From assembly GCA_900317425.1 (NCBI GenBank), contig ONGR01000021.1, positions 1-33,299 on the forward strand: DNA of 33,299 nucleotides, given 5' to 3'. A program made the position numbers and the translations under genes. Of the stretch, positions 7,573 to 14,781 are shown piece by piece. Each line of letters starts with the position of its first letter. Within the stretch, counting starts at the first letter, position 1. The notes under the pieces are model-generated. The model saw nothing but the letters and a program-made list of their open reading frames with translations. It was not told where the DNA came from and did no database searches. The DNA comes from an uncultured Eubacteriales bacterium. GTDB taxonomy: Bacteria; Bacillota; Clostridia; Oscillospirales; Oscillospiraceae.

Positions 7573-8391
7573 CTACTTGTTCAGAGGCGTAAAGCCCACC
7601 GCCTCAAAGATGGCGGAGGCCTCCTCCCCCGTCAGATAGTCCAGGAAGGCCTGGGCCTCCTCCTGATGGTTGGAGATATTCAGCACCGCCGCCGGATAAA
7701 TCACCCGGCCGCACATCTCGGCGGTGGCCGTGTCCACCGGGGTGAGTCCGGCGGAGAAGGCGTCGGTGGCGTAGATGATGCCGCAGTCGGCGGTGGCCTC
7801 GGTGACGGCGGTGGTGACCTCCTTCACGTTGGAGCCGTAGGTCAGGCAGGAAGTCAGCGCTTCCTCATTCAGGTCGTAGTAAGCAAAGATCTTCTGGGTA
7901 TACTGGCCTACCGGCACGTCGCCGTTGCCCACGGCCAGCAGTACCGTGCCCGCCTGCAGGGCCTTGGCCAGATCGTCATAGGAGTGGATGTCGGCCGGAT
8001 TGCCCTCCGCCACGCACAGAGCCACCTTGTTCTCCAGCAGGTCGATGCGGCTGCCCTGGAGCACGAAATCCAGCCCGTCGGGGTTGGCATCCTTGTCCTT
8101 GGACGCGTCCAGCTGATTCATCTGTTTGGGCGCCGCGGAGATAAACACGTCGCAGGGGGCTCCCTCGGCGATCTGGGTCTTCAGCGTGCCGGAGGAGTCG
8201 AAGGTGAACACCAGGTCGATGTCCCCATGAGCCGCCTCGTATTTGGTCTCGATCTCTGTCAGCGTCTCCGTCATGGAGGCGGCGGCAAATACGATCAGTT
8301 CCGTCTTCTTCGCGGGTTTGGCGCTCCGGCCGCAGGCGGTCAGGCCCAGCGCCATCACCAGCGCCATCAGCAAAGCAAATACCTTTTTCAT
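7573..8391 (-). CDS. modA: Molybdate-binding lipoprotein ModA
   Basis: A 272-residue extracytoplasmic binding protein. It has a lipoprotein signal peptide (M-K-K-V-F-A-L-L ... L-T-A-C, lipidated Cys20), then L-I-V-F-A-A-A-S-M-T-E and F-D-S-S-G-T-L, which supply the oxyanion-binding serines of ModA. It captures molybdate outside the membrane and passes it to ModBC. ATG 8391 was chosen over an in-frame ATG seven codons upstream because GAGAGGAG precedes it at a good distance and it begins a proper signal peptide. It is the first gene of the Mo operon and is transcribed divergently from the IclR gene. Confidence 0.93.
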   Translation of the reverse strand: MKKVFALLMALVMALGLTACGRSAKPAKKTELIVFAAASMTETLTEIETKYEAAHGDIDLVFTFDSSGTLKTQIAEGAPCDVFISAAPKQMNQLDASKDKDANPDGLDFVLQGSRIDLLENKVALCVAEGNPADIHSYDDLAKALQAGTVLLAVGNGDVPVGQYTQKIFAYYDLNEEALTSCLTYGSNVKEVTTAVTEATADCGIIYATDAFSAGLTPVDTATAEMCGRVIYPAAVLNISNHQEEAQAFLDYLTGEEASAIFEAVGFTPLNK

Positions 8392-8461
8392 GGCCAAGTA
8401 CTCCTCTCGCATATTTATATCTTTATTTTACCGAAAACGCCTCCCCGTTTCCATGCCGTAG

Positions 8462-8500
8462 TTCGGTATTGCCGAATTCTTATCCAGTTATAAAGAATTC
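8462..8500. promoter_or_regulatory. Overlapping inverted repeats in the modA/iclR divergent region, candidate operator
   Basis: Two inverted repeats share bases. TTCGG-N5-CCGAA lies at 8462-8476; GAATTCTT at 8474-8481 pairs with AAGAATTC at 8493-8500. Both sit between the divergent starts of modA and the IclR regulator, close to a TATAAA sequence at 8489-8494. A TTCG...CGAA palindrome suits an IclR-type dimer, but the link to this regulator is inference from position. Confidence 0.5.
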
Positions 8501-8553
8501 CGTTGTCTTTCCCGCCGCGCCGTGGTATGCTTGAGAAAAAAGGAGGCGAGGCT

Positions 8554-9324
8554 ATGGCAACCAAAGATCCCCGCACCGTCCACTCGGTGGACAAGGCCAT
8601 GGAGCTGCTGGAGCTGCTGCTGCAAAACCGGCTGCCCATGTCCCTGCAGGAGCTGTCAGCCGCTACCGGCTATCCCAAGAGCACCGTCCACGCCCTGCTG
8701 GCCACCCTGCGCCGCCACGAGATGGTGCGCCAGGACGAGGAGGGCCGCTACGCCCTGGGCATCCGGCTTTTTGAGTGCGGCTGTGCCGTGTCCGCCGGCT
8801 GGGACGTATCCCGCCTGGCCGGGCCATATCTGGAGAAACTGGCGGCCCAGACCGGCGCCGGTGCCTTTCTCTCCGTGCTGGAGGGGGACCACGTCATCTC
8901 CTTTGACCAGTGCGCCGGGGGCGACGGGTTGGTGGTGATCCCGGAGGTGGGCAGCCGCCTGCCCCTCCACGCCACGTCCCAGGGCAAGCTGTTCCTCAGT
9001 CAGCTCTCCGACAGCGACGCCCTCCAGCGCCTTCAGCGCGCCGGACTCCACGCCTATACCCCCCACACCATCACCGACACCGGTCAACTGCTCCACGCCC
9101 TGGAGATCATCCGCCGGGAGGGCTACGCCATTGAGGACGGCGAGTACAAGATCGGCCTGCGCTCCGTGGCGGCTCCGGTCAGTGATCGGTACGGCCGGCC
9201 CCGGTACGCCCTGGGCGTGGTGGGCCTTTTTCGCCGGGTGGGCAGCGACGAGTTCCGCCACGCCGTGGAGCAGACGGTGCTCTATGCCCGCCAGCTCTCC
9301 CGGGCTCTGGGCGGGCACCTATAA
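8554..9324 (+). CDS. IclR-family transcriptional regulator
   Basis: A 256-residue IclR-type regulator. Residues about 8-65 form the winged helix-turn-helix (V-D-K-A-M-E-L-L-E-L-L ... S-L-Q-E-L-S-A-A-T-G-Y-P-K-S-T-V-H). Residues about 80-250 form the effector domain with L-H-A-T-S-Q-G-K and G-Y-A-I-E-D-G-E-Y-K-I-G-L-R-S-V-A-A-P. ATG 8554 has AGGAGG seven bases upstream. It lies 17 bp ahead of the xdhC-like gene and diverges from modA, so it may control use of a molybdenum hydroxylase substrate. The effector is unknown. Confidence 0.9.
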   Translation: MATKDPRTVHSVDKAMELLELLLQNRLPMSLQELSAATGYPKSTVHALLATLRRHEMVRQDEEGRYALGIRLFECGCAVSAGWDVSRLAGPYLEKLAAQTGAGAFLSVLEGDHVISFDQCAGGDGLVVIPEVGSRLPLHATSQGKLFLSQLSDSDALQRLQRAGLHAYTPHTITDTGQLLHALEIIRREGYAIEDGEYKIGLRSVAAPVSDRYGRPRYALGVVGLFRRVGSDEFRHAVEQTVLYARQLSRALGGHL

Positions 9325-9341
9325 AAGGACAGGAGGATGAA

Positions 9342-10274
9342 ATGATGTCAACCAAAGAGTTTCAAACGATTCTCGCTCATCTCCAAAGGGGCCATGCCGC
9401 CGATCTGATCCGTGAGGTGGACGGTCAGACATACGTCCGCCGCTTCGTGCCGGAGGAGCGGCTCATCATCCTGGGCGGCGGACACATCGCCCGGCCCCTG
9501 TGCGCCATGGGCGCTCTGCTGGACTTCTCCGTCACGGTGGTGGACGACCGCCCGGACTTTGCCAACCGGGAGCGGTTCCCCCAGGCGGCGGAGGTGATCT
9601 GCGACAGCTTCGCCCACGCCATCGACGTGCTGGATATCCGTCCCACCGACTACGTCTGCATCATCACCCGGGGCCACCGCTGGGACGGCCAGTGCCTGCG
9701 CCAGATCCTCAGCGGCGTGATGCCCTCCTATCTGGGCATGATCGGCTCCCGGCGCCGGGTGACGGCCCAGCTGCAGCTGCTGGCGGAGGAGGGTTTTGAA
9801 GCGGATCTGCTCCGACGGGTCCACACCCCCATCGGTCTGAAGATCGGCGCCATCACGCCGGCGGAGATCGCCGTGTCCATCTGCGCCCAGCTGGTGCAGC
9901 ACCGCCGTTCTCTGCCCACCCGGGAAAAGGTGCCGGGCCTGCTGGAGCAGACCAACACCGACCCCGCCCTGCTGGAATATCTTTCCGGCAATAACGAGCC
10001 CAAGGCCTTGCTGCTGGTGCTCTCCTCCACCGGCTCCACGCCGGTGAAGTCCGGCGCCGTCATGGCGGTGGACGCCCTGGGGCGGGGCTACGGCACCATC
10101 GGCGGCGGCCTGGGCGAGGCCGAGGCCATGGCACAGGCCCGCCGCATGGTGGGCACCGGCGAGCGCCGCGTCATTGAGGTGGACATGAGCAACGACGTGG
10201 CTGCCGACGAGGGTATGGTCTGCGGCGGCACCATGCGGGTGCTGCTGGAGGACGCCTCCGAACCCGAGGCGTAA
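9342..10274 (+). CDS. XdhC/CoxI family molybdenum hydroxylase maturation protein
   Basis: A 310-residue protein with both XdhC modules. A Rossmann-type half comes first (L-I-I-L-G-G-G-H-I-A-R-P near residues 41-52, then V-V-D-D-R-P-D-F and G-M-I-G-S-R-R-R). The CoxI-like half follows at about residues 225-300 (S-S-T-G-S-T-P-V-K-S-G-A-V-M-A-V, G-T-I-G-G-G-L-G-E and M-V-C-G-G). XdhC proteins bind molybdenum cofactor, promote its sulfuration and insert it into xanthine-dehydrogenase-type enzymes. No hydroxylase subunit gene is present in the window. The AGGAGG ribosome site serves either of two tandem ATGs at 9342 and 9345. A strong terminator follows. Confidence 0.88.
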   Translation: MMSTKEFQTILAHLQRGHAADLIREVDGQTYVRRFVPEERLIILGGGHIARPLCAMGALLDFSVTVVDDRPDFANRERFPQAAEVICDSFAHAIDVLDIRPTDYVCIITRGHRWDGQCLRQILSGVMPSYLGMIGSRRRVTAQLQLLAEEGFEADLLRRVHTPIGLKIGAITPAEIAVSICAQLVQHRRSLPTREKVPGLLEQTNTDPALLEYLSGNNEPKALLLVLSSTGSTPVKSGAVMAVDALGRGYGTIGGGLGEAEAMAQARRMVGTGERRVIEVDMSNDVAADEGMVCGGTMRVLLEDASEPEA

Positions 10275-10290
10275 TCTGCTTTTTGCATAG

Positions 10291-10328
10291 AAAACCGGAC
10301 GGCGGAGTACTCCGCCGTCCGGTTTTTT
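10291..10328. terminator. Bidirectional terminator between xdhC-like gene and malQ
   Basis: A perfect palindrome of 36 bases: AAAACCGGACGGCGGAGT paired with its complement, ending in a run of seven T. It ends the iclR-xdhC unit and, from the other side, malQ. Confidence 0.92.
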
Positions 10329-10339
10329 TCGTAATATTC

Positions 10340-11821
10340 TTATATTCTCCGATAAATATGGGTGTATTTTCGGAGTTTTCGGGCCAGCCTGGCGTTGATG
10401 GCATCGCTCTTCATGCGCCACTGCCAGTTGCCCTCGGTGGTGCCGGGGGCGTTCATCCGGCTCCAGCCGGGCAGCTCCAGCACGTCCTGCATCTGCATGA
10501 CGAATAGTTCCGAGGCCGTGGACATGCCGGTGCGGATCATGCCCCAGCACCAGCCCTCCGCCCGGTCGATGTGCATGTACTCCCGGGCGTAGCGGAGATA
10601 GGCCTGGCCTCTTCCCCTGCTGACCCAGCCCTTCACCGTCTCGTTGTCGTGGGTGCCGATATAGCAGACGCTGTGCTTCTGGCAGTTGTGGGGCACGTAG
10701 TCGGACTCGCACTGGGGATCGAAGCCGAACTCCAGGATCTTCATGCCCGGCAACCCGGAATCGGAGAGCAGCTTCTCCACCTCCGGCGTGGTGTAGCCCA
10801 GATCCTCGGCAATAAAGCGCAGGTTGGGGAACCAGCTGGTCAGCACGCCCACCAGATCCATGCCCGGTCCAGGCTTCCAGCAGCCCCGGCGGGCGGTATC
10901 GTCTCCATACGGGACAGCCCAATAGCTTTCAAAGCCCCGGAAATGGTCGATACGGATCACGTCGTACAGTTTGTGCGCCCCCTCGATCCGGCGGATCCAC
11001 CAGCCGAAGCCGTCGGCGCGCATGGCATCCCAGTCGTAGAGGGGATTGCCCCACAGCTGGCCGTCATCGGTGAAGGCATCCGGGGGCACGCCGGCCACCT
11101 CCTTGGGCACGTTCTCCTCGTCCAGCTGGAAAAAGGATGGGCTGCTCCACACGTCGGCGGAGTCCAGCGCCACGTAGATGGGTACGTCGCCGATGAACTG
11201 GATGCCCTTGTCATGGGCATAGCGGTGCAGGTCGTTCCACTGGCGGAAGAACAGGAACTGGGTGAAGACCCAGAAATCCACCTCGTCCCGGAGCTCCCGG
11301 TGATACCGCTCCACCGCCTCCGCTCTGTGCAGGCGGATGTCCTCCTCCGGCCACTCCGTCCAGCTCGCCATGCCGAAATGGACCTTCACGGCCATGAACA
11401 GGGCGTAATCCTCCAGCCAGCCCCGGTTTTCCCGGCGGAAGGCCGCCATCTCGCCGCCCAGCTGCTCCCGGCCCCGGGCAAAGGCCCTGCGCAGCACGGG
11501 AAAGCGGCCGGCGTAGATCTTGCCGTAGTCCACCCGCTGCTCGTTATCGCCCCAGTCGATGTCCCGGAGCTCGGCGCGCTTCACCAGACCGTCCCGCGCC
11601 AGCAGGTCCAGGTCGATAAGATAGGGGTTCCCGGCAAAGGTGGAAAAGGACGAATAGGGGCTGTCCCCGTAGCTGGTGGGGCCCAGGGGCAGCAGCTGCC
11701 AGTAGGTCTGGCCGGCAGCGCGCAAAAAGTCCACAAAACGATAGGCGGCCTTGCCCATGGTGCCGATCCCGTAGGGGGACGGCAGGGAGGTCATGGCCAT
11801 CAGAATACCGCTTTTCCGCAT
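10340..11821 (-). CDS. malQ: 4-alpha-glucanotransferase (amylomaltase), GH77
   Basis: A 493-residue amylomaltase that transfers glucan chains between malto-oligosaccharides in the cytoplasm. It shows the GH77 features S-P-Y-G-I-G-T-M-G near the start, S-P-Y-S-S-F-S-x-F-A-G-N-P-Y, the nucleophile region R-I-D-H-F-R-G-F, the acid/base region I-A-E-D-L-G and the third carboxylate in G-T-H-D-N-E-T. ATG 11821 begins the conserved N-terminus, and a weak GAGAG lies upstream; a start 15 codons earlier is less likely. The gene stands alone, with its own strong promoter at 11874-11902 and a terminator downstream. No other glycogen or maltose gene is nearby. Confidence 0.93.
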   Translation of the reverse strand: MRKSGILMAMTSLPSPYGIGTMGKAAYRFVDFLRAAGQTYWQLLPLGPTSYGDSPYSSFSTFAGNPYLIDLDLLARDGLVKRAELRDIDWGDNEQRVDYGKIYAGRFPVLRRAFARGREQLGGEMAAFRRENRGWLEDYALFMAVKVHFGMASWTEWPEEDIRLHRAEAVERYHRELRDEVDFWVFTQFLFFRQWNDLHRYAHDKGIQFIGDVPIYVALDSADVWSSPSFFQLDEENVPKEVAGVPPDAFTDDGQLWGNPLYDWDAMRADGFGWWIRRIEGAHKLYDVIRIDHFRGFESYWAVPYGDDTARRGCWKPGPGMDLVGVLTSWFPNLRFIAEDLGYTTPEVEKLLSDSGLPGMKILEFGFDPQCESDYVPHNCQKHSVCYIGTHDNETVKGWVSRGRGQAYLRYAREYMHIDRAEGWCWGMIRTGMSTASELFVMQMQDVLELPGWSRMNAPGTTEGNWQWRMKSDAINARLARKLRKYTHIYRRI

Positions 11822-11873
11822 ATCATCTACACTCTCTTTTTTCCGAAATCTGTCCGCAGCGGACACCGGTAAC

Positions 11874-11902
11874 AGTTTATCAATTCAGCGTTCAATTGTC
11901 AA
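11874..11902 (-). promoter_or_regulatory. malQ promoter
   Basis: Minus strand TTGACA (11902-11897), a 17-bp spacer and TAAACT (11879-11874), about 55 bp ahead of the malQ start. A perfect 14-bp palindrome, GGACGGGCCCGTCC (11904-11917), lies directly upstream of the -35 box and could bind a regulator. Confidence 0.8.
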
Positions 11903-11932
11903 CGGACGGGCCCGTCCCGCCCGCCGCAAAAC

Positions 11933-11964
11933 AAAAACCGTCCGGTGACACCGGACGGTTTTTT
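11933..11964. terminator. Terminator of the 74-residue small gene
   Basis: Inverted repeat AAAAACCGTCCGGT, three-base loop, ACCGGACGGTTTTTT. It sits 5 bp after the stop codon of the small gene at 11969 and separates it from malQ; it has poly-A and poly-T on both sides, so it can work in both directions. Confidence 0.88.
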
Positions 11965-11968
11965 CTCT

Positions 11969-12193
11969 TCAGCAGCGGATGTTCCGCATGATGCTCTGGG
12001 CGCTGATCTGGGGCGGAATGCTCATGGTCATGGCGCCGCTGTACTGGATGATGACGCTCTCCCCCCGGCGGAATCGCCGGGCGCGGGGCGTATTGACCCG
12101 CACCTCCTGCCGGGTGCGGCAGTCCCGCACCAGCAGATGGTCCCGGTGCACGTGGAGAACACGGCCCACCATGATGACGGAATCGGGATCCAT
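11969..12193 (-). CDS. Small conserved-looking protein of unknown function, 74 residues
   Basis: I do not recognise a named family. The product has a beta-rich N-terminal half (V-G-R-V-L-H-V-H-R-D-H-L-L-V-R-D, then Q-E-V-R-V-N-T-P), which resembles a small OB or SH3-like barrel. A segment G-E-S-V-I-I-Q-Y-S-G-A-M-T-M-S-I-P-P-Q-I follows. It is a real gene by context: a strong GGAGG at the right distance from ATG 12193 and a strong terminator 5 bp after the stop. It lies 54 bp downstream of the glutaminase gene on the same strand and may share its transcript. There is no signal peptide or membrane segment. Confidence 0.7.
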   Translation of the reverse strand: MDPDSVIMVGRVLHVHRDHLLVRDCRTRQEVRVNTPRARRFRRGESVIIQYSGAMTMSIPPQISAQSIMRNIRC

Positions 12194-12247
12194 TGCTACA
12201 CCTCCTCACAGGTACTGCTACAGCCTATGCAGGAGGGCGGCAAACCG

Positions 12248-13252
12248 CTATTCTCTTCCCTTCTCGCCGTTTTCGGGGATCGGGTGGTAGTCAAACACGC
12301 TCAGATGCATCAGGTGGGACAGGTGTTCCAACGCCGTGATGCCGGCGATGCTGTTGCCCTTCTCGTCCAGAGAGGGGCCGTAGATACCGATGCCCATGCG
12401 ACCCTTGACACCGCAGGTGATGCCGCCGCCCACGCCGCTCTTGGCGGGGATGCCCACCTTGACGCCGAACTCGCCGGAGCCGTCATACATACCGCAGGTG
12501 AACATGATGCTGTTGACGGTGCGGATATGCCTGGGGTGGACCAGCTGCTCGCCGGTAAAGGGGTTCTGCCCGTCGTTGGCCAGGATCAGGCCCAGGCCCG
12601 CCAGGCTCTTGGCCGTGACGTTCAGGGAGCACATCCTGATATAGAGGTCCAGGGTCTGCTGCGGATCCGCCTGGAGCACCCCCTTGCTCTTGAGCAGGTA
12701 GGCGATGGCCCGGTTGCGGTCGCCGGTCTCCCACTCAGACTCATAGACCGCCCGGTTGAGGGTGATCCCGTCGTCCATACAGAAGCTTTTGGTGATGCCC
12801 AGCAGTTCCTCGAAGGAGAAACGGGTGGACAGCAGACTGGCGATCTGGATGGCGCCGGCGTTGATCATGGGGTTATAGGGCAGGTTGCTGGCGGTATCCA
12901 GCTTGATGATGGAGTTGAAGGAGTCGCCGGAGGGCTCCATCTTCACGTGGGAAAAGGTTTTGGCAAACCCGAAGGACCGAAGCGCCACCGCCAGCATCAC
13001 CGTCTTGCAGATGCTCTGCATGGAAAAGCGGGTCTCCACGTCGCCGTGGGACAGGAAGCTGCCGTCCTTCTTCAAAAGGCAGATGCCGAAGGAGCGGTAA
13101 TCCGCCTTCCGCAGCTCCGGGATGTAGTCGGCCACCTTGCCGCATCCCACCATCTCCCGGCCGTTTTCATAGGCCTCGAAGAATACCTGCTTGAAGGCCT
13201 CCTCGTCGCCGTACGGGAACTCCTCCCGCCCGTATGTGGGGTATTTTGCCAC
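12248..13252 (-). CDS. glsA: Glutaminase, GlsA (serine beta-lactamase fold)
   Basis: A 334-residue glutaminase that hydrolyses L-glutamine to glutamate and ammonia. The catalytic S-x2-K is at Ser80-Lys83 (M-Q-S-I-C-K). Other family segments are P-Y-N-P-M-I-N-A-G-A-I, S-E-W-E-T-G-D-R-N-R-A-I-A-Y, T-C-G-M-Y-D-G-S-G-E-F and G-I-P-A-K-S-G-V-G-G-G-I. The start is GTG 13252, with GGGAGG upstream. It follows the ornithine operon after a terminator at 13303-13335, and no clear promoter of its own is visible. It could be fed by readthrough, linking glutamine use to amino-acid fermentation; that is inference. Confidence 0.93.
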   Translation of the reverse strand: MAKYPTYGREEFPYGDEEAFKQVFFEAYENGREMVGCGKVADYIPELRKADYRSFGICLLKKDGSFLSHGDVETRFSMQSICKTVMLAVALRSFGFAKTFSHVKMEPSGDSFNSIIKLDTASNLPYNPMINAGAIQIASLLSTRFSFEELLGITKSFCMDDGITLNRAVYESEWETGDRNRAIAYLLKSKGVLQADPQQTLDLYIRMCSLNVTAKSLAGLGLILANDGQNPFTGEQLVHPRHIRTVNSIMFTCGMYDGSGEFGVKVGIPAKSGVGGGITCGVKGRMGIGIYGPSLDEKGNSIAGITALEHLSHLMHLSVFDYHPIPENGEKGRE

Positions 13253-13302
13253 GTCGTTTTCCTCCCTCCCGCTGATCGGGTCATCTCTTTTGTATGCAGG
13301 AA

Positions 13303-13335
13303 AAACGGATCCCCCCGCGTCGGGCGGATCCGTTG
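13303..13335 (-). terminator. Terminator of the ornithine operon
   Basis: On the minus strand AACGGATCC, a 13-base GC-rich loop, GGATCCGTT and further T residues. It lies 8 bp after the stop codon of the reactivating-factor gene. Confidence 0.8.
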
Positions 13336-13342
13336 AACGTTC

Positions 13343-14707
13343 TTACGCAATGCCCAGGCTCTGCTTCATCAGATTCAGAGCCGCCTCGGGGTAGCGCTTG
13401 CTGAGCACGCCCAAAGAGGCCATGATATAGTGGTTGTCGAACAGCAGCTGCAGCTTTCCCGGCTTGGGATAGAGCATCATGCCGTTCTTGTTGCAGTCCG
13501 CCACGCGGCGGGCGATCTCCTCATGGTGGGGCAGGCGGGTCAGTGCGCCGCCGGTGCCCACGATATACTTCAGCACGGACAAATCCTTGCCCTCGGCGAT
13601 GGTCTGGCGGCCACGGGGCGTATAGATATACCGCAGATGGCCGGCGTGGCGCTCCACCGCCGTGATGCCAGCCTCCAGGCACAGCCGCTCCGTCAGCTTG
13701 AACTGATCCGCCGTATCGGGGATGGGCTTATAATTTGCCATGACGGCGTCCATGTCGATGCCCAGCTCCTGCTGCAGCTTGTCCTTGCCGATCATGTTGA
13801 TGAGGTTTCCGGCGTTGACGAACAGGCCCAAATCGCCCTCCACGGTCCGCTTGGCGAAGGGCTCCGGGGAGGTCTGCAGCACGGCGATCTCCTCGGAACC
13901 GGCGGTGACGGAGTGGACGTCGGTGGTGGCGCCGCCGATATCGATGACGGCCAGGTCGCCCAGCTCCTCATAGAGCATCTGGGACGCCTCCATCACCGCG
14001 CCGGGGGTGGGGATGATATTGCCGGTGACCATGTCCCGGATGTGCTCCATGCCCGCGGCCTTGACGATGTGCTCTTCAAACACGCTGTGGATGATCCGCC
14101 GGGCCGGCTCAATGTTCAGCAGGTCCAGCTTGGGATAGACGTTCTCCGTGATATAGCAGGGGATGTCCGCCTCCCGGAAAATCTTTTCGATGAGGTGCTG
14201 GTTCTGGACGTTGCCGCCGTAGATCACCGGGGTCTTGAGACCCATAGTGGCCAGCAGCCTGGCGTTGTACACCGCCGTCTCCCGCTCGCCGTAGTCGGTG
14301 CCGCCGGCCAGCAGGATCAGATTGGGCTGCACCAGCCTGATATCCTCCAGGTCAAACTCCGAGAGCTTGCCCGCCGTGGTCAGCTTGATGATGGCGCCGG
14401 CGCCCAAAGCCGCCGCCTGGGCCGCCTTGGCGGTCATGTCGTACACCAGACCGTGGACGGTCATGCGCAGACCGCCGGCGGCGCTGGAGGTGGCGAACAT
14501 CTCGCCGTACTCCACGGACTCCACGCCCAGATTCCTTGCCAGATCCGACACGGCACCCTGCAGGCCCACCCGGACGTCGCCCTCCAGCACGCTGGTGGGA
14601 GCCTGTCCCTGGCCGATGAAACGGGGGGAATCCGTGTTGATGCCGGCAAAACCGTTGACCAATGTGGTGGTGGAGCCGATCTCCGCCACAAGAATATCAA
14701 TATACAT
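13343..14707 (-). CDS. GlmL/MutL-type reactivating factor for the B12-dependent ornithine aminomutase
   Basis: A 454-residue actin-like ATPase of the GlmL/MutL family. The phosphate loops E-I-G-S-T-T-T-L-V (residues 9-17) and A-V-I-D-I-G-G-A-T-T-D-V-H-S-V are typical. Such proteins accompany adenosylcobalamin mutases such as glutamate mutase and are thought to release damaged cobalamin so that fresh cofactor can bind. Directly downstream of oraE, its client is most likely OraSE (inference from position). ATG 14707 follows GGAG and starts the first phosphate loop properly. The 74-bp gap to oraE holds a strong hairpin. It ends the operon before the terminator. Confidence 0.85.
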   Translation of the reverse strand: MYIDILVAEIGSTTTLVNGFAGINTDSPRFIGQGQAPTSVLEGDVRVGLQGAVSDLARNLGVESVEYGEMFATSSAAGGLRMTVHGLVYDMTAKAAQAAALGAGAIIKLTTAGKLSEFDLEDIRLVQPNLILLAGGTDYGERETAVYNARLLATMGLKTPVIYGGNVQNQHLIEKIFREADIPCYITENVYPKLDLLNIEPARRIIHSVFEEHIVKAAGMEHIRDMVTGNIIPTPGAVMEASQMLYEELGDLAVIDIGGATTDVHSVTAGSEEIAVLQTSPEPFAKRTVEGDLGLFVNAGNLINMIGKDKLQQELGIDMDAVMANYKPIPDTADQFKLTERLCLEAGITAVERHAGHLRYIYTPRGRQTIAEGKDLSVLKYIVGTGGALTRLPHHEEIARRVADCNKNGMMLYPKPGKLQLLFDNHYIMASLGVLSKRYPEAALNLMKQSLGIA

Positions 14708-14733
14708 ACTGCTCCGTCCATGAAAAACGCCGC

Positions 14734-14765
14734 GGAACGGCAATGGTGCGGCCCATTGCCGTTCC
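14734..14765 (-). promoter_or_regulatory. Intercistronic hairpin between oraE and the reactivating factor gene
   Basis: A perfect 13-bp inverted repeat, GGAACGGCAATGG, with a 6-base loop, in the only sizeable gap of the distal operon. On the coding strand it is followed by GCGGCG and five T, so it could act as a partial terminator or RNA processing/stability element that lowers expression of the reactivating factor relative to OraE. Confidence 0.6.
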
Positions 14766-14781
14766 ACGATAGGGTGAAAAG

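Noticed and set aside
8392-8553. Molybdenum cofactor riboswitch ahead of modA
   Set aside because: The divergent region is only about 160 bp and is occupied by palindromes and two ribosome sites. I could not fold the multi-helix Moco motif there.
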